A stretch of 48,409 nucleotides of DNA from an uncultured Prevotellaceae bacterium (GCA_900541935.1 UQLZ01000014.1:1-48409), one strand, 5' to 3'. Counted from the first letter of the stretch, positions 33,299 to 41,390 are shown. Program-made: numbers and translations. Notes: a model not told the origin generated them from the sequence alone.

Positions 33299-35593
33299 AT
33301 GTCAAAGGTAACTAAGGAAATGGCGCTGGATTACCATCGCAATGGTCGTCCAGGCAAAATTGAAACTATTCCAACGAAACCGTATTCATCCCAGAATGAC
33401 TTATCGTTAGCCTATTCTCCGGGTGTTGCTTTCCCGTGTCTTGAAATACAGGAAAATCCGCAAGATGCGTATGAATACACTAATAAAGGTAATTTGGTTG
33501 CCGTTATTTCTAACGGTACTGCGGTTTTAGGTTTGGGTGATATTGGTGCCGAGGCAGGTAAGCCGGTTATGGAAGGAAAGGCTTTGCTTTTCAAGATTTT
33601 CGCCGGATTGGATTGCTTTGACATTGAAGTTGATGAAAAGGACCCTGAAAAGTTTATACAGACCGTGAAGGCTATTTCGCCGACTTTCGGTGGTATAAAC
33701 CTTGAAGATATAAAGGCACCGGAATGCTTCGAAATTGAGCGCCGCTTGAAAGAGGAGTGCAATATCCCGGTTATGCACGATGACCAGCACGGAACTGCTA
33801 TCATCTCTGCTGCAGGTTTGCTTAATGCACTTGAAATACAAGGCAAGAAGATTGATGAGGTTAAGTTGGTTGTTAACGGTGCCGGTGCTGCTGCTGTTTC
33901 TTGTACTCGCCTCTATATCAGTTTGGGTGTTAAGCCTGAAAATGTTGTTATGTGCGACAGTAAGGGAGTTATCAGCACTCGCAGAAAGAACCTCAATGCA
34001 CAGAAATTGGAGTTTGCTACCGATAGGGAAATCGACACTCTTGAGGAGGCAATGGTTGGTGCTGACGTTTTCCTCGGGCTTTCTGTGAAGGATGTCGTAA
34101 CAGAGGATATGCTTAAATCAATGGCAGAAAAGCCTATTGTTTTCGCTCTTGCGAACCCTGACCCGGAAATCGAGTTCTCTAAGGCTATGGCTTCTCGCGA
34201 GGATATTATTTTTGCGACTGGCCGTTCTGACTATCCTAACCAAATCAACAACGTTTTGGGATTCCCGTATATCTTCCGTGGAGCACTTGACTGTAGTGCA
34301 ACTGCTATCAACGAGGAGATGAAACTTGCAGCCGTAAGGGCTATTGCAGCGTTAGCGAAGGAGAGAGTTCCGTCGGTTGTCAATGCTGCTTATAATATGG
34401 AAGGCATCTCTTTTGGTAAGGAGTATATCTTGCCGAAGCCGTTGGACCCAAGATTGCTTACAACTGTTGCACCTGCTGTTGCAAAAGCAGCAATGGAGTC
34501 AGGGGTTGCGCGCAGATCGATTGAAGATTGGAATCAATATAATGTTAAGTTGAAGAGCCTGATGGGCTTCGACTGCAAGTTGATGCGCCGCTTTACAGAT
34601 ATTGCAAAAGCAGACCCGAAAAGAGTTGTATTTGGTGAAGGTAATACTAACAATATGCTACTTGCCGCTGTCAATGCTGCTCGTGAGGGTGTTTGCAAGC
34701 CAATCCTTTTGGGTAACGAGGAAATGATTGAAAAGCGTGCGAAGAAATTGGCTGTTACTCTTGACGGCGTTGAAATCATTAACCTGCGTCACGATAGGGA
34801 GTCTGAGCGTCGCGAAAGATATGCGGCATTGCTTTCTGCAAAGAAGGAGCGTGATGGTTACACATATCGCGAGGCTCTTGAGAAGATGTTCGACAGAAAC
34901 TATTTCGGTATGATGATGGTTGAGGCTGGCGATGCTGATTCTTTCATCGCAGGAACATATTCTAATAACAAGTCTGTTACTGCTATTGCGGAAGAGGTTG
35001 TTGGTATCCGTCCAAGTTACAACCACTTTGCAACTATGCACATTATGAATACCAAGCGTGGCGTCTATTTCCTTGCGGATACAATGATTAATGAATCGGA
35101 AGATACTGATACCCTTGTAGATATTGCAAGATTGGCGCGTGCGTCGGTTGAGTATTTTGCAAAAGAACCTGTTATGGCAATGGTTTCATATAGCAACTTT
35201 GGTTCAAACAAAGCAGAATCGCCAAAAGCAGTACATGATGCAGTTGAGATTCTTCACCAACGCTATCCGGAATTGCTTGTTGATGGTGAGATGCAAATCA
35301 ATTATGCGCTTAACAAGACTATCAGAGATAAGAACTATCCGTTTAACCGACTTAAAGGAAAAGACGTTAACACTCTTATCTTCCCGAGCCTGAGTGCTTC
35401 ATCATCGGCGTATAAGTTGATGCTTGAGATGGGAGTTGCCGAGTTTATCGGTCCTATTCAGATAGGTTTGAATAAACCTGTTCACTTTATATCAGTAGAG
35501 GCTTCAGTTCGTGATATTGTTAACCTTGCGACTATTGCAGCAATGGACGCATCGTTGGCACAAAAAGCCGGAACAGCGGTACTTGATAAGTAA
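33299..35593 (+). CDS. maeB: NADP-dependent malic enzyme with phosphotransacetylase-like domain
   Basis: Oxidative decarboxylation of malate to pyruvate; 764 residues, the MaeB two-domain form. Residues 1-430 are the malic enzyme part: tyrosine in KPYSSQNDLSLAYSPGVA, metal site INLEDIKAPECFEIE and HDDQHGTA, and the nucleotide loop GAGAAAVSC. Residues 430-764 are the phosphotransacetylase-like domain (VFGEGNTNNMLLAA, TMHIMNTKRGVYFLADT, GPIQIGLNKPVH), which in homologues senses acetyl-CoA rather than catalysing. It is a single-gene unit with its own promoter and terminator. With mdh it links the C4 acid pool to pyruvate. Confidence 0.94.
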   Translation: MSKVTKEMALDYHRNGRPGKIETIPTKPYSSQNDLSLAYSPGVAFPCLEIQENPQDAYEYTNKGNLVAVISNGTAVLGLGDIGAEAGKPVMEGKALLFKIFAGLDCFDIEVDEKDPEKFIQTVKAISPTFGGINLEDIKAPECFEIERRLKEECNIPVMHDDQHGTAIISAAGLLNALEIQGKKIDEVKLVVNGAGAAAVSCTRLYISLGVKPENVVMCDSKGVISTRRKNLNAQKLEFATDREIDTLEEAMVGADVFLGLSVKDVVTEDMLKSMAEKPIVFALANPDPEIEFSKAMASREDIIFATGRSDYPNQINNVLGFPYIFRGALDCSATAINEEMKLAAVRAIAALAKERVPSVVNAAYNMEGISFGKEYILPKPLDPRLLTTVAPAVAKAAMESGVARRSIEDWNQYNVKLKSLMGFDCKLMRRFTDIAKADPKRVVFGEGNTNNMLLAAVNAAREGVCKPILLGNEEMIEKRAKKLAVTLDGVEIINLRHDRESERRERYAALLSAKKERDGYTYREALEKMFDRNYFGMMMVEAGDADSFIAGTYSNNKSVTAIAEEVVGIRPSYNHFATMHIMNTKRGVYFLADTMINESEDTDTLVDIARLARASVEYFAKEPVMAMVSYSNFGSNKAESPKAVHDAVEILHQRYPELLVDGEMQINYALNKTIRDKNYPFNRLKGKDVNTLIFPSLSASSSAYKLMLEMGVAEFIGPIQIGLNKPVHFISVEASVRDIVNLATIAAMDASLAQKAGTAVLDK

Positions 35594-35614
35594 ATTATAT
35601 CGTTTAAATACTGT

Positions 35615-35649
35615 CAGAGGTTGCATTATCGGTGCAGCCTCTGTTTTTT
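35615..35649 (+). terminator. maeB terminator
   Basis: CAGAGGTTGCA pairs with TGCAGCCTCTG (one G-U pair) around a 7-base loop and is followed by six T. It starts 21 bases after the maeB stop. Confidence 0.85.
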
Positions 35650-35691
35650 ATATATGGGCAATATATAATGGGTCGAATATGTGATTGTTAC

Positions 35692-35792
35692 CTGTAGGGG
35701 TCGATGACCCATCGACCCGGGTTGCAGAATCGGAAACAATATAAAGCCATTTTGTTCGTGCGTGCGGGACGATGAGACATCGTCCCCTACAG
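35692..35792. repeat. REP/BIME-like element of two inverted hairpins
   Basis: The element begins CTGTAGGGG and ends CCCCTACAG. Inside each end is a 9-bp hairpin with a 3-base loop: GGGTCGATG/CATCGACCC at 35698-35718 and GGGACGATG/CATCGTCCC at 35766-35786. The two ends form imperfect inverted repeats of about 28 bases with compensating T/A changes in the stems, separated by about 45 bases. This is the form of dispersed palindromic (REP-type) elements. No transposase is encoded. Confidence 0.75.
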
Positions 35793-35888
35793 TTTGTTGG
35801 CAATTGTGCCGATTTTGTGGGAAATGTTTTTTGTTCCCGCTTGGGGGACAACGGGTAAATGATGATTTGTTTCTGTTCCTATATGGGC

Positions 35889-35921
35889 AAAAAAATCCTC
35901 GGGGTTGCCGAGGATTTTTTG
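35889..35921. terminator. nagA terminator (bidirectional)
   Basis: A perfect 13-bp stem AAAAAATCCTCGG/CCGAGGATTTTTT has the loop GGTTG. It sits 16 bases after the nagA stop on the minus strand and has U tracts in both directions. Confidence 0.88.
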
Positions 35922-35936
35922 TTGTATGTTGTCGAA

Positions 35937-37085
35937 TTATTTAACAACGTTACCCATTGAGATAACTGATTGCAATTCGAGTTTGTCATCAAGGATAAGG
36001 ATATCGGCGTCTTTGCCTCTTTGTAGAGAACCCTTTCTGTCGTAGATACCCATAATGCGAGCCGGAGTTTCAGAAATCATGCGGCAAGCGTCGTGCAAAG
36101 GAATGTTTGCATCGTTAACAGCAGTTCTGATAAGTCTGTCCATAGTAGCAATACTACCAGCAAGAGCAGAGCGGTCAGAAAGTTTGCAAACGCCGTCTTC
36201 GATGATAACGCGAGGGTCGAATGCCTTGTCAGAAGTACTTGCAGAGCAAGCGAGTGCGTCTGTAATCATTGCTGTCTTTTCAACGCCCTTGATCTTGTAG
36301 ATAAGGTTCAAGATAGGTTTTGGAACGTGGATACCGTCGGCAATCATTTCCACTGTCATATCTTCCATTAGGTAGATACTTTCAACAGTACCTTCGTGCT
36401 TGAATTCGCGTTTGTTGTGGAATCCAGGCATTGCGTTGTAGAAGTGAGTTGCGTGAGTATAGCCGTTGGCAAATGCTTCTTTGATGCAAGGATAGTCAGC
36501 GTCAGTGTGAGCAACAGCAGCAAGGATACCTTTGCTTGTGATGTACTTACCAAACTCCATAGCACCTGGCAATTCCGGAGCAGCGTCCCAACGCTTTAGA
36601 CAACTGAAATCTTCAACAATTGGAATATATTCTTTCGGGTCAGCGTTTCTGATGTTTTCAGGAAGTTGACCACCAGCCTTCTTCATATTCAAGTAGTGAC
36701 CTTCGAGGTGAAGACCCATGATTGTTGTGTTCGGCTCTTGCATAAGTTTAGTACAAGTTTCGGCAGCCGCACGAATCATTGGTACAGTAGAAGAAGAAAG
36801 GGTAGGGAAGATTGCAGTAGTACCGTGCAATAAGTGAGCGTGAACGGCATTACGGAACGCTTCTTCAGTACCTTCCATAAAGTCGCTACCACCACCACCG
36901 TGGATATGTATTTCGATACCTCCAGGAACGACGTGCATTCCCTTAGCGTCGATAACGTTTGCTTCTGCTATTGGGCGACTGTTGTTAAGAATTTCGCGGA
37001 TTCTTCCGTTTTCGATAACAACAGAACCGTCGTTAACCCATCCGCCCGGAGTTAGAATGTGACCGTTAATAATTTGAGTTAGCAT
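35937..37085 (-). CDS. nagA: N-acetylglucosamine-6-phosphate deacetylase
   Basis: Deacetylates GlcNAc-6-phosphate to glucosamine-6-phosphate in amino-sugar and peptidoglycan recycling; 382 residues, amidohydrolase superfamily, cytoplasmic. Metal and catalytic residues are visible: HIHGGG (H60, H62), E129 in LEGHYLN, H193 in VAHTDADY, H214 in ATHFYNAMP and the catalytic aspartate D276 in ITDALAC. The C-terminal ends with the usual beta-sandwich strand DADILILDDKLELQSV. nagB is not in the window. It is a single-gene unit, and 78 bases separate it from the DUF4491 gene upstream on the same strand. Confidence 0.94.
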   Translation of the reverse strand: MLTQIINGHILTPGGWVNDGSVVIENGRIREILNNSRPIAEANVIDAKGMHVVPGGIEIHIHGGGGSDFMEGTEEAFRNAVHAHLLHGTTAIFPTLSSSTVPMIRAAAETCTKLMQEPNTTIMGLHLEGHYLNMKKAGGQLPENIRNADPKEYIPIVEDFSCLKRWDAAPELPGAMEFGKYITSKGILAAVAHTDADYPCIKEAFANGYTHATHFYNAMPGFHNKREFKHEGTVESIYLMEDMTVEMIADGIHVPKPILNLIYKIKGVEKTAMITDALACSASTSDKAFDPRVIIEDGVCKLSDRSALAGSIATMDRLIRTAVNDANIPLHDACRMISETPARIMGIYDRKGSLQRGKDADILILDDKLELQSVISMGNVVK

Positions 37086-37163
37086 AGTAATAATGGTTTT
37101 TATGATTTATTCTACCTACAAAAATACAACTTTTATTCCTAAAAAGTTGTATTTAATGTGTAA

Positions 37164-37505
37164 TTATTTTTTATTTGTGTTTTCGTTGCTGTCAAAAGGG
37201 TATTTTCTTTTTGGATTCCTTGGAAACCAACCCTTTTGCACGCGTTTTTCTTGCTCAAACACTTCGCCAATTCCCCAAAAGGAAGAAAAACCTGCAACGC
37301 CAAGCATTATTGACAAAAATAAATCATCAGCCAGATATGCACCTATGCAGCAGACAATGCCTAATGCGAGGAATGCCCACCATATTTTTACGGAAAAATA
37401 GTATTCTCCTTTGATTACCAGCGGGTGGAATAAACCAATAACGAGGAATGTACATAGACCGATTGCAAGACCGAGTAAATTATTGTTGCTAAGAAATTCA
37501 AACAT
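37164..37505 (-). CDS. DUF4491 family membrane protein
   Basis: Small integral membrane protein of 113 residues with three hydrophobic helices (about 10-30, 42-60, 63-80). The conserved-looking segments are LGLAIGLCTFLVIGLFHPLVIKGEYYF, GVAGFSSFWGIGEVFEQEKRVQKGWFPRNPKRKY and a polar tail, matching what I recall as DUF4491. The function is unknown. Before the higBA insertion its start codon overlapped the stop of the GT-C-like gene by 8 bases, so it was once the last gene of that operon. It may now rely on transcription through, or a promoter inside, the inserted unit. Confidence 0.8.
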   Translation of the reverse strand: MFEFLSNNNLLGLAIGLCTFLVIGLFHPLVIKGEYYFSVKIWWAFLALGIVCCIGAYLADDLFLSIMLGVAGFSSFWGIGEVFEQEKRVQKGWFPRNPKRKYPFDSNENTNKK

Positions 37506-37509
37506 AACA

Positions 37510-37558
37510 GTAAATATAAGGGTTTATATATCCTTTGAAGAGCATCTGCCCGAGGATA
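37510..37558. repeat. 49-bp direct repeat, left copy (ancestral gene end)
   Basis: Identical over 49 bases to 38349-38397. Read on the minus strand it encodes ILGQMLFKGYINPYIY, the last residues of the GT-C-like protein, and then continues with Cys-Tyr-Val and a TGA that overlaps the DUF4491 start. It is therefore the original 3' end of that gene, now cut off. Confidence 0.95.
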
Positions 37559-37622
37559 AAACGAAATAGTTTTTGTATTATTGTATGAGCCTTATTGCTT
37601 TTTGTTGAAAATGTTCGCTTTT

Positions 37623-37654
37623 TTTGCGAATGTCAAAAAAGAGTTGTACATTTG
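37623..37654 (+). promoter_or_regulatory. higBA promoter
   Basis: TTTG (37623-37626), a 20-base spacer and TACATTTG (37647-37654) match the consensus exactly, 17 bases before the higB start. Confidence 0.75.
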
Positions 37655-37663
37655 CTTGCAAAT
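37650..37663. promoter_or_regulatory. probable HigA operator palindrome
   Basis: ATTTGCTTGCAAAT is a perfect 6-bp inverted repeat with a 2-base centre, overlapping the -7 box and predicted transcription start of higBA. A second dyad TTCGC/GCGAA (37614-37630) overlaps the -33 box. Autorepression by antitoxin binding at such sites is usual for this family. Confidence 0.5.
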
Positions 37664-37671
37664 ATATAGAT

Positions 37672-37986
37672 ATGGAAGTCTATTTCAATGAGGATTATTT
37701 GAGAGAATTATATACGAGCGGTGTTTCCGATAAAAAACATCGTTTTCAACCTCAAATAATTCGAAAATATATAAGGGTTATTGATTTAATGATAGAATTG
37801 CCAAATGTCAACTCTCTTATGAAGTATAATTCATTAAATTATGAGAGATTAAAAGGAAATAAGCAAGGATTATCATCTGTTCGAGTCAATGATCAATATA
37901 GAATAGAATTTGAGGAGGTCGTTGTTGGAGAAGATATTGTAGCAACGATATGTAATATTGTAGATTTATCAAATCATTATAAATGA
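37672..37986 (+). CDS. higB: HigB/RelE family toxin
   Basis: Ribosome-dependent mRNA interferase of the RelE/HigB group, 104 residues from the ATG at 37672. The toxin fold pattern is visible: an N-terminal strand, two helices (QIIRKYIRVIDLMIELPNVNSL), a central YERLKGNKQGLSSVRVNDQYRIEFE core with the basic residues used for RNA cleavage, and the terminal strand IVDLSNHYK. The longer frame adds 16 residues spanning the promoter and is rejected. The toxin gene precedes the antitoxin, the order typical of higBA, with a 3-base gap. Confidence 0.88.
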   Translation: MEVYFNEDYLRELYTSGVSDKKHRFQPQIIRKYIRVIDLMIELPNVNSLMKYNSLNYERLKGNKQGLSSVRVNDQYRIEFEEVVVGEDIVATICNIVDLSNHYK

Positions 37987-37989
37987 GAT

Positions 37990-38334
37990 ATGGGAATTGA
38001 AAAAAAGATGAATATGGAAAATAAAGCCAATATGCTTGTACCAGCCTTTCCAACGCATCCGGGAGAAATACTTAAAGAGGAGATTGAATATAGAGGCATT
38101 TCTCAGAGGCAGTTGGCAATTCAAATGAATATGCAGTATTCTGTTTTGAATGAGATACTTAATTGCCATAGACCATTGACTGAGAAAACAGCATTGTTAT
38201 TTGAGGCTGCTTTGGGAGTAGAGGCAGAACCATTGTTGCGTTTGCAGTTAAAATATAATTTGCGGACTGTGAAGAAAGATAAAACCTTTATGGAGAAGTT
38301 GGCAAATATTCAGAAAGTTGCAGCTATCCTTTAA
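37990..38334 (+). CDS. higA: HigA family antitoxin
   Basis: Helix-turn-helix antitoxin of 114 residues that should neutralise HigB and repress the operon. The canonical HigA pattern is present: FPTHPGEILKEEIEYRGISQ, then the XRE helices RQLAIQMNMQYSVLNEILN, then RPLTEKTALLFEAALGVEAE. An internal ATG at 38008 or 38014 could be the true start. Its TAA shares bases with the TAA of the convergent GT-C-like gene (TTAA at 38331-38334), so the cassette also supplied that gene's present stop codon. Confidence 0.9.
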   Translation: MGIEKKMNMENKANMLVPAFPTHPGEILKEEIEYRGISQRQLAIQMNMQYSVLNEILNCHRPLTEKTALLFEAALGVEAEPLLRLQLKYNLRTVKKDKTFMEKLANIQKVAAIL

Positions 38335-39653
38335 ACAATTAAAAAATTGTAAATATAAGGGTTTATATATCCTTTGAAGAGCATCTGCCCGAGGATATAG
38401 ATAACGACAATATTATATAGATAAATATTGCTGTATGCTATTGTCCGGCGGTTTCTCCATTGGTGGTATAGGCAGGTTATTATAGCCAGAATGATTGCTA
38501 TGTTAGCGAGTGACCAGTCTGGAGTTTGTTTCAACGGAGTAGGGATGATTCCAAACATTATGCCTGCTAATAATAGCGTTATCATTCCTATTATGCTTGC
38601 GAATATCATACCTGTTATCTTCCAAGTTATTGAGTGGTAGTGTAACTGCGATAGCAGGAAACTGCTAATAACAGGCATGTTGAAGTAAATTACGGCTATA
38701 AGCATAACAATAGACAGTCGGTTGAGGACTATAAATGTAGGTATCGCCATAACGAATATTATAACGCCAAACTGCTTGAGCAAAGTAAGGTCGTTGAATT
38801 TGTCCTTAATCCATTTCGGGTGTAGTGCTATCCAGAAAATAGCAACAAAGATAGGTATAGACCATGGGAAAATGGAGAAAAACAAGTGCCCGATAAACGA
38901 ACTAAACAAACCGATATTACCAGCAGTTTCAGTTATTTGGCGTATGCCAAGAACGTTTTGAGCCGACAGACTGTCATTTGTTATAAATATGATTGAGACG
39001 TATGCAAGGGCAACAGATGTTGCGATCATAGTCGCTATCATAAAGTAAGTTCCAAACCCTTTTTTCCCTTGTATCAACAGAAATAGAAATGCTATTGCTA
39101 TAGTTGCAACAGGTGCTATCAGTCCCATGAAAATCGATGTGCAAGCAGTTGCGGTTATTGCAATATAAGCCTTAGTCTTTGTCGGAATTTTAATCCAGTG
39201 GTAAATTGCAGAGAGTGAGCAAATAAGAGCCAGTGCCATAATGCTTGTAACGTTTCCGTGAAATGTCAAAGAACTGATACTATAACTTGACAGGAAGAGC
39301 AGAGAAGCAAGAAAAGCCTTACTCATCTTCTCGTCGCTACCGCGGAAGAGGAACATGCCAATTGCAAGCAGTTGCATAGTCAAAGCAGAGGGAAGCCTGA
39401 CGGCAAACGCTTCGTGCAGAGTTGTGTTGTTAAGCACGATGGATACAAGATATGCATAGAAGTTTTTTGGAAAGTCAGTTCCGTTTTCGTCAAAAACGCT
39501 TGTAATGCCAGATTCGCTGAACTGTCGCGCCAAGTCAAGGAGAATAGACTCGTCAGGTCGCATAGGCATTACTCCCAAAAATGGGAAAACAATAATGCTG
39601 GTTGCAACTGCGAGTAATGAAAGTAATGCATATTCTGTCTTGACCGAGATCAT
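38331..39653 (-). CDS. GT-C glycosyltransferase-like polytopic membrane protein
   Basis: Integral membrane protein of 440 residues with about twelve hydrophobic helices. After the first helix comes MPMRPDESILLDLARQFSESG, which resembles the acidic motif of the first periplasmic loop in GT-C enzymes (ArnT/PMT type). These use polyprenyl-phosphate sugars. A GtrA-type flippase-like gene overlaps its start by 4 bases, supporting a lipid-linked sugar role. The last five residues (NFLIV) come from the inserted higBA cassette; the original end was Cys-Tyr-Val. The exact substrate is unknown. Confidence 0.75.
   Translation of the reverse strand: MISVKTEYALLSLLAVATSIIVFPFLGVMPMRPDESILLDLARQFSESGITSVFDENGTDFPKNFYAYLVSIVLNNTTLHEAFAVRLPSALTMQLLAIGMFLFRGSDEKMSKAFLASLLFLSSYSISSLTFHGNVTSIMALALICSLSAIYHWIKIPTKTKAYIAITATACTSIFMGLIAPVATIAIAFLFLLIQGKKGFGTYFMIATMIATSVALAYVSIIFITNDSLSAQNVLGIRQITETAGNIGLFSSFIGHLFFSIFPWSIPIFVAIFWIALHPKWIKDKFNDLTLLKQFGVIIFVMAIPTFIVLNRLSIVMLIAVIYFNMPVISSFLLSQLHYHSITWKITGMIFASIIGMITLLLAGIMFGIIPTPLKQTPDWSLANIAIILAIITCLYHQWRNRRTIAYSNIYLYNIVVIYILGQMLFKGYINPYIYNFLIV
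38349..38397. repeat. 49-bp direct repeat, right copy (within GT-C-like gene end)
   Basis: Exact copy of 37510-37558, offset by 839 bases. It forms the last 16 or so codons, before the final five, of the GT-C-like gene on the minus strand. The unique DNA between the two copies (37559-38348) contains only higBA and its control region. Confidence 0.95.
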
Positions 39654-40102
39654 TGACCTGATTTATTTTGTTTGAATGTTATAAATCTGTTAAAGCAATA
39701 GTTGGCGAGGGTATAAACAATCATACCAAGGCACATTGCTATATTTTCACCGGTATTCTTCATTGGCAGCCACGGTATCTCAATAGTTGATATTGACGTG
39801 CAGTGCAGCAGATAGTTGAAGAATGCGAATTGCAGGGCAAAGCAAAGGATAAACCCACCAGAAAATACGATCGCTTCTTTTTTCCAGTCGTTTTTAGTTT
39901 TGAAAACCCAGTTCCTATTCCAAATAAAACTGTTGATGAGACCGAGAATATAGCCAAGAACATTTGCAATGTTTTCAGAAATTCCGCAGATGGTGTTAAT
40001 CAGATAGAAAACGATTAACGTTATCAGAGTGTTGCTGATACCGATAATTCCGTATTTGAGTAACTGTATTGTCGTTTTTTTTGTTTCGTTCATGTCATTC
40101 AT
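39650..40102 (-). CDS. GtrA family membrane protein
   Basis: Four-helix membrane protein of 150 residues. The GtrA pattern is clear: LLKYGIIGISNTLITLIVFYLI, VLGYILGLINSFIWNRNWVF and YTLANYCFNRFITF. Family members are thought to flip or help transfer polyprenyl-phosphate-linked sugars. It overlaps the TRIC gene by 8 bases and the GT-C-like gene by 4, so the three are translated as a coupled set. Confidence 0.88.
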   Translation of the reverse strand: MNDMNETKKTTIQLLKYGIIGISNTLITLIVFYLINTICGISENIANVLGYILGLINSFIWNRNWVFKTKNDWKKEAIVFSGGFILCFALQFAFFNYLLHCTSISTIEIPWLPMKNTGENIAMCLGMIVYTLANYCFNRFITFKQNKSGQ

Positions 40103-40715
40103 TTTCGTTATGGTTCATAACAGGTATTGACCAGTTGTACTTAACTGCGAGTACGCGTATGATGAAAACAGTTGAAGCACATGTTATCTGCCCTACTATT
40201 GAAGATGCACCCAGAAGTTCTGATATCCAATATACTATGCCTCCGGCAATGCAGGCAGTTCCGTAAACATCCTTTCTGAAAATCAGTGGTTCAACGTTTG
40301 CGAGGATGTCGCGGACAACTCCTCCAAAAGCGCCGGTTATCATGCCCATCATAATAGCCACCCACATAGGGTAGTCGAAAAGAAGGGTTTTTTGTATTCC
40401 GATAACAACGAACAACGCCAGTCCGATAGTATCAAACAGCACAAAAGTGCTGTTTAGCCTAACCAGTTGCTTTCTGAAAAGTATAACAAAAAGCAGAGAC
40501 AGACCGGTGACGGCAAGGTACCAGCCGTTTTCCATCCAGAATGGCGTGGTGTCGAGAAGAATATCTCTAACAGTACCGCCACCGATAGCAGTGACAAGTC
40601 CGACAATGTATGCACCGAACCAGTCAAATTGTTTAGCCGCAGCAAGGCGGATTCCACTGATAGCAAAGGCTATCGTTCCAATAATCTCTAATACTAATGA
40701 TATGGTTTCTTCCAT
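40095..40715 (-). CDS. TRIC/UPF0126 family cation channel protein
   Basis: Membrane protein of 206 residues with about seven helices in two repeats. Each repeat has the family signature: AIGGGTVRDILL near residue 45 and GAFGGVVRDIL near residue 130. Bacterial members form trimeric potassium-permeable channels. It follows nth by 6 bases and overlaps gtrA. Confidence 0.88.
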   Translation of the reverse strand: MEETISLVLEIIGTIAFAISGIRLAAAKQFDWFGAYIVGLVTAIGGGTVRDILLDTTPFWMENGWYLAVTGLSLLFVILFRKQLVRLNSTFVLFDTIGLALFVVIGIQKTLLFDYPMWVAIMMGMITGAFGGVVRDILANVEPLIFRKDVYGTACIAGGIVYWISELLGASSIVGQITCASTVFIIRVLAVKYNWSIPVMNHNENE

Positions 40716-40721
40716 TGGGGG

Positions 40722-41372
40722 TTAGAGTGATTTATTTGGCGATTTGGAATAGTATTTGCAAAATTGAGCAATTCCGCATTTGTCACATTTGGGATTTCTT
40801 GCCGTGCAAACGTATCTGCCGTGCAGAATGAGCCAGTGGTGAGCCTTTGGAATCAGTTCTTTTGGGAAATGTGCTGTAAGAGTTTTTTCCGTTTCCAGTG
40901 GGGTCTTGGAGTTGTTAGTAAGACCGATTCTGTTAGAAACGCGGAAGACGTGAGTGTCAACAGCCATTGCCGGTTTGCTGTAGATAACGGAGAGCATAAC
41001 GTTTGCCGTCTTTCTGCCAACGCCAGGAATCTTTACCAGTTCATCCAGAGTGTCAGGGACTTCGCTACCATATTTTTCAACGAGCATTTTTGCTGCACCG
41101 AGCAGCGATTTTGCCTTGTTGTTAGGAAAAGTAACGCTCTTGATGTATTCAAATATAGTGTCGGTGTTCGACGCTGCCATAACTTCCGGAGTGGGGAAAT
41201 CGGCAAATAGCGGTGGAGTAACAATATTAACTCTCTTATCGGTGCATTGTGCTGAAAGGATAACAGCAACCAGCAGGTGAAAAGGGGAGTCGTAGTTCAA
41301 CTCCGTTTCTGCAACCGGCATATTGACAGTGAACCAATCAATTATATTGTTGTAACGCTCCTGTAGTTTCAT
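40722..41372 (-). CDS. nth: endonuclease III
   Basis: DNA glycosylase/AP lyase that removes oxidised pyrimidines; 216 residues. The helix-hairpin-helix IPGVGRKTANV (115-125) includes the catalytic lysine K121. The catalytic aspartate is D139 in VDTHVFR, and the 4Fe-4S cluster cysteines are C189, C196, C199 and C205, with the family spacing. The ATG at 41372 is used because the longer frame runs into the pheS terminator. It heads the nth-TRIC-gtrA-GT-C run. Confidence 0.94.
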   Translation of the reverse strand: MKLQERYNNIIDWFTVNMPVAETELNYDSPFHLLVAVILSAQCTDKRVNIVTPPLFADFPTPEVMAASNTDTIFEYIKSVTFPNNKAKSLLGAAKMLVEKYGSEVPDTLDELVKIPGVGRKTANVMLSVIYSKPAMAVDTHVFRVSNRIGLTNNSKTPLETEKTLTAHFPKELIPKAHHWLILHGRYVCTARNPKCDKCGIAQFCKYYSKSPNKSL

Positions 41373-41390
41373 ATCTTCCGATATCTTTAT

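Larger units (their letters stand above)
35594..35936. other. 343-bp gene-free stretch between maeB and nagA
   Basis: This gap between convergent genes holds, in order, the maeB terminator, an 11-base direct repeat, a two-hairpin palindromic element, low-complexity sequence, the second 11-base repeat and the nagA terminator. Short frames crossing it are artefacts of the palindromes; I see no gene. Confidence 0.85.
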
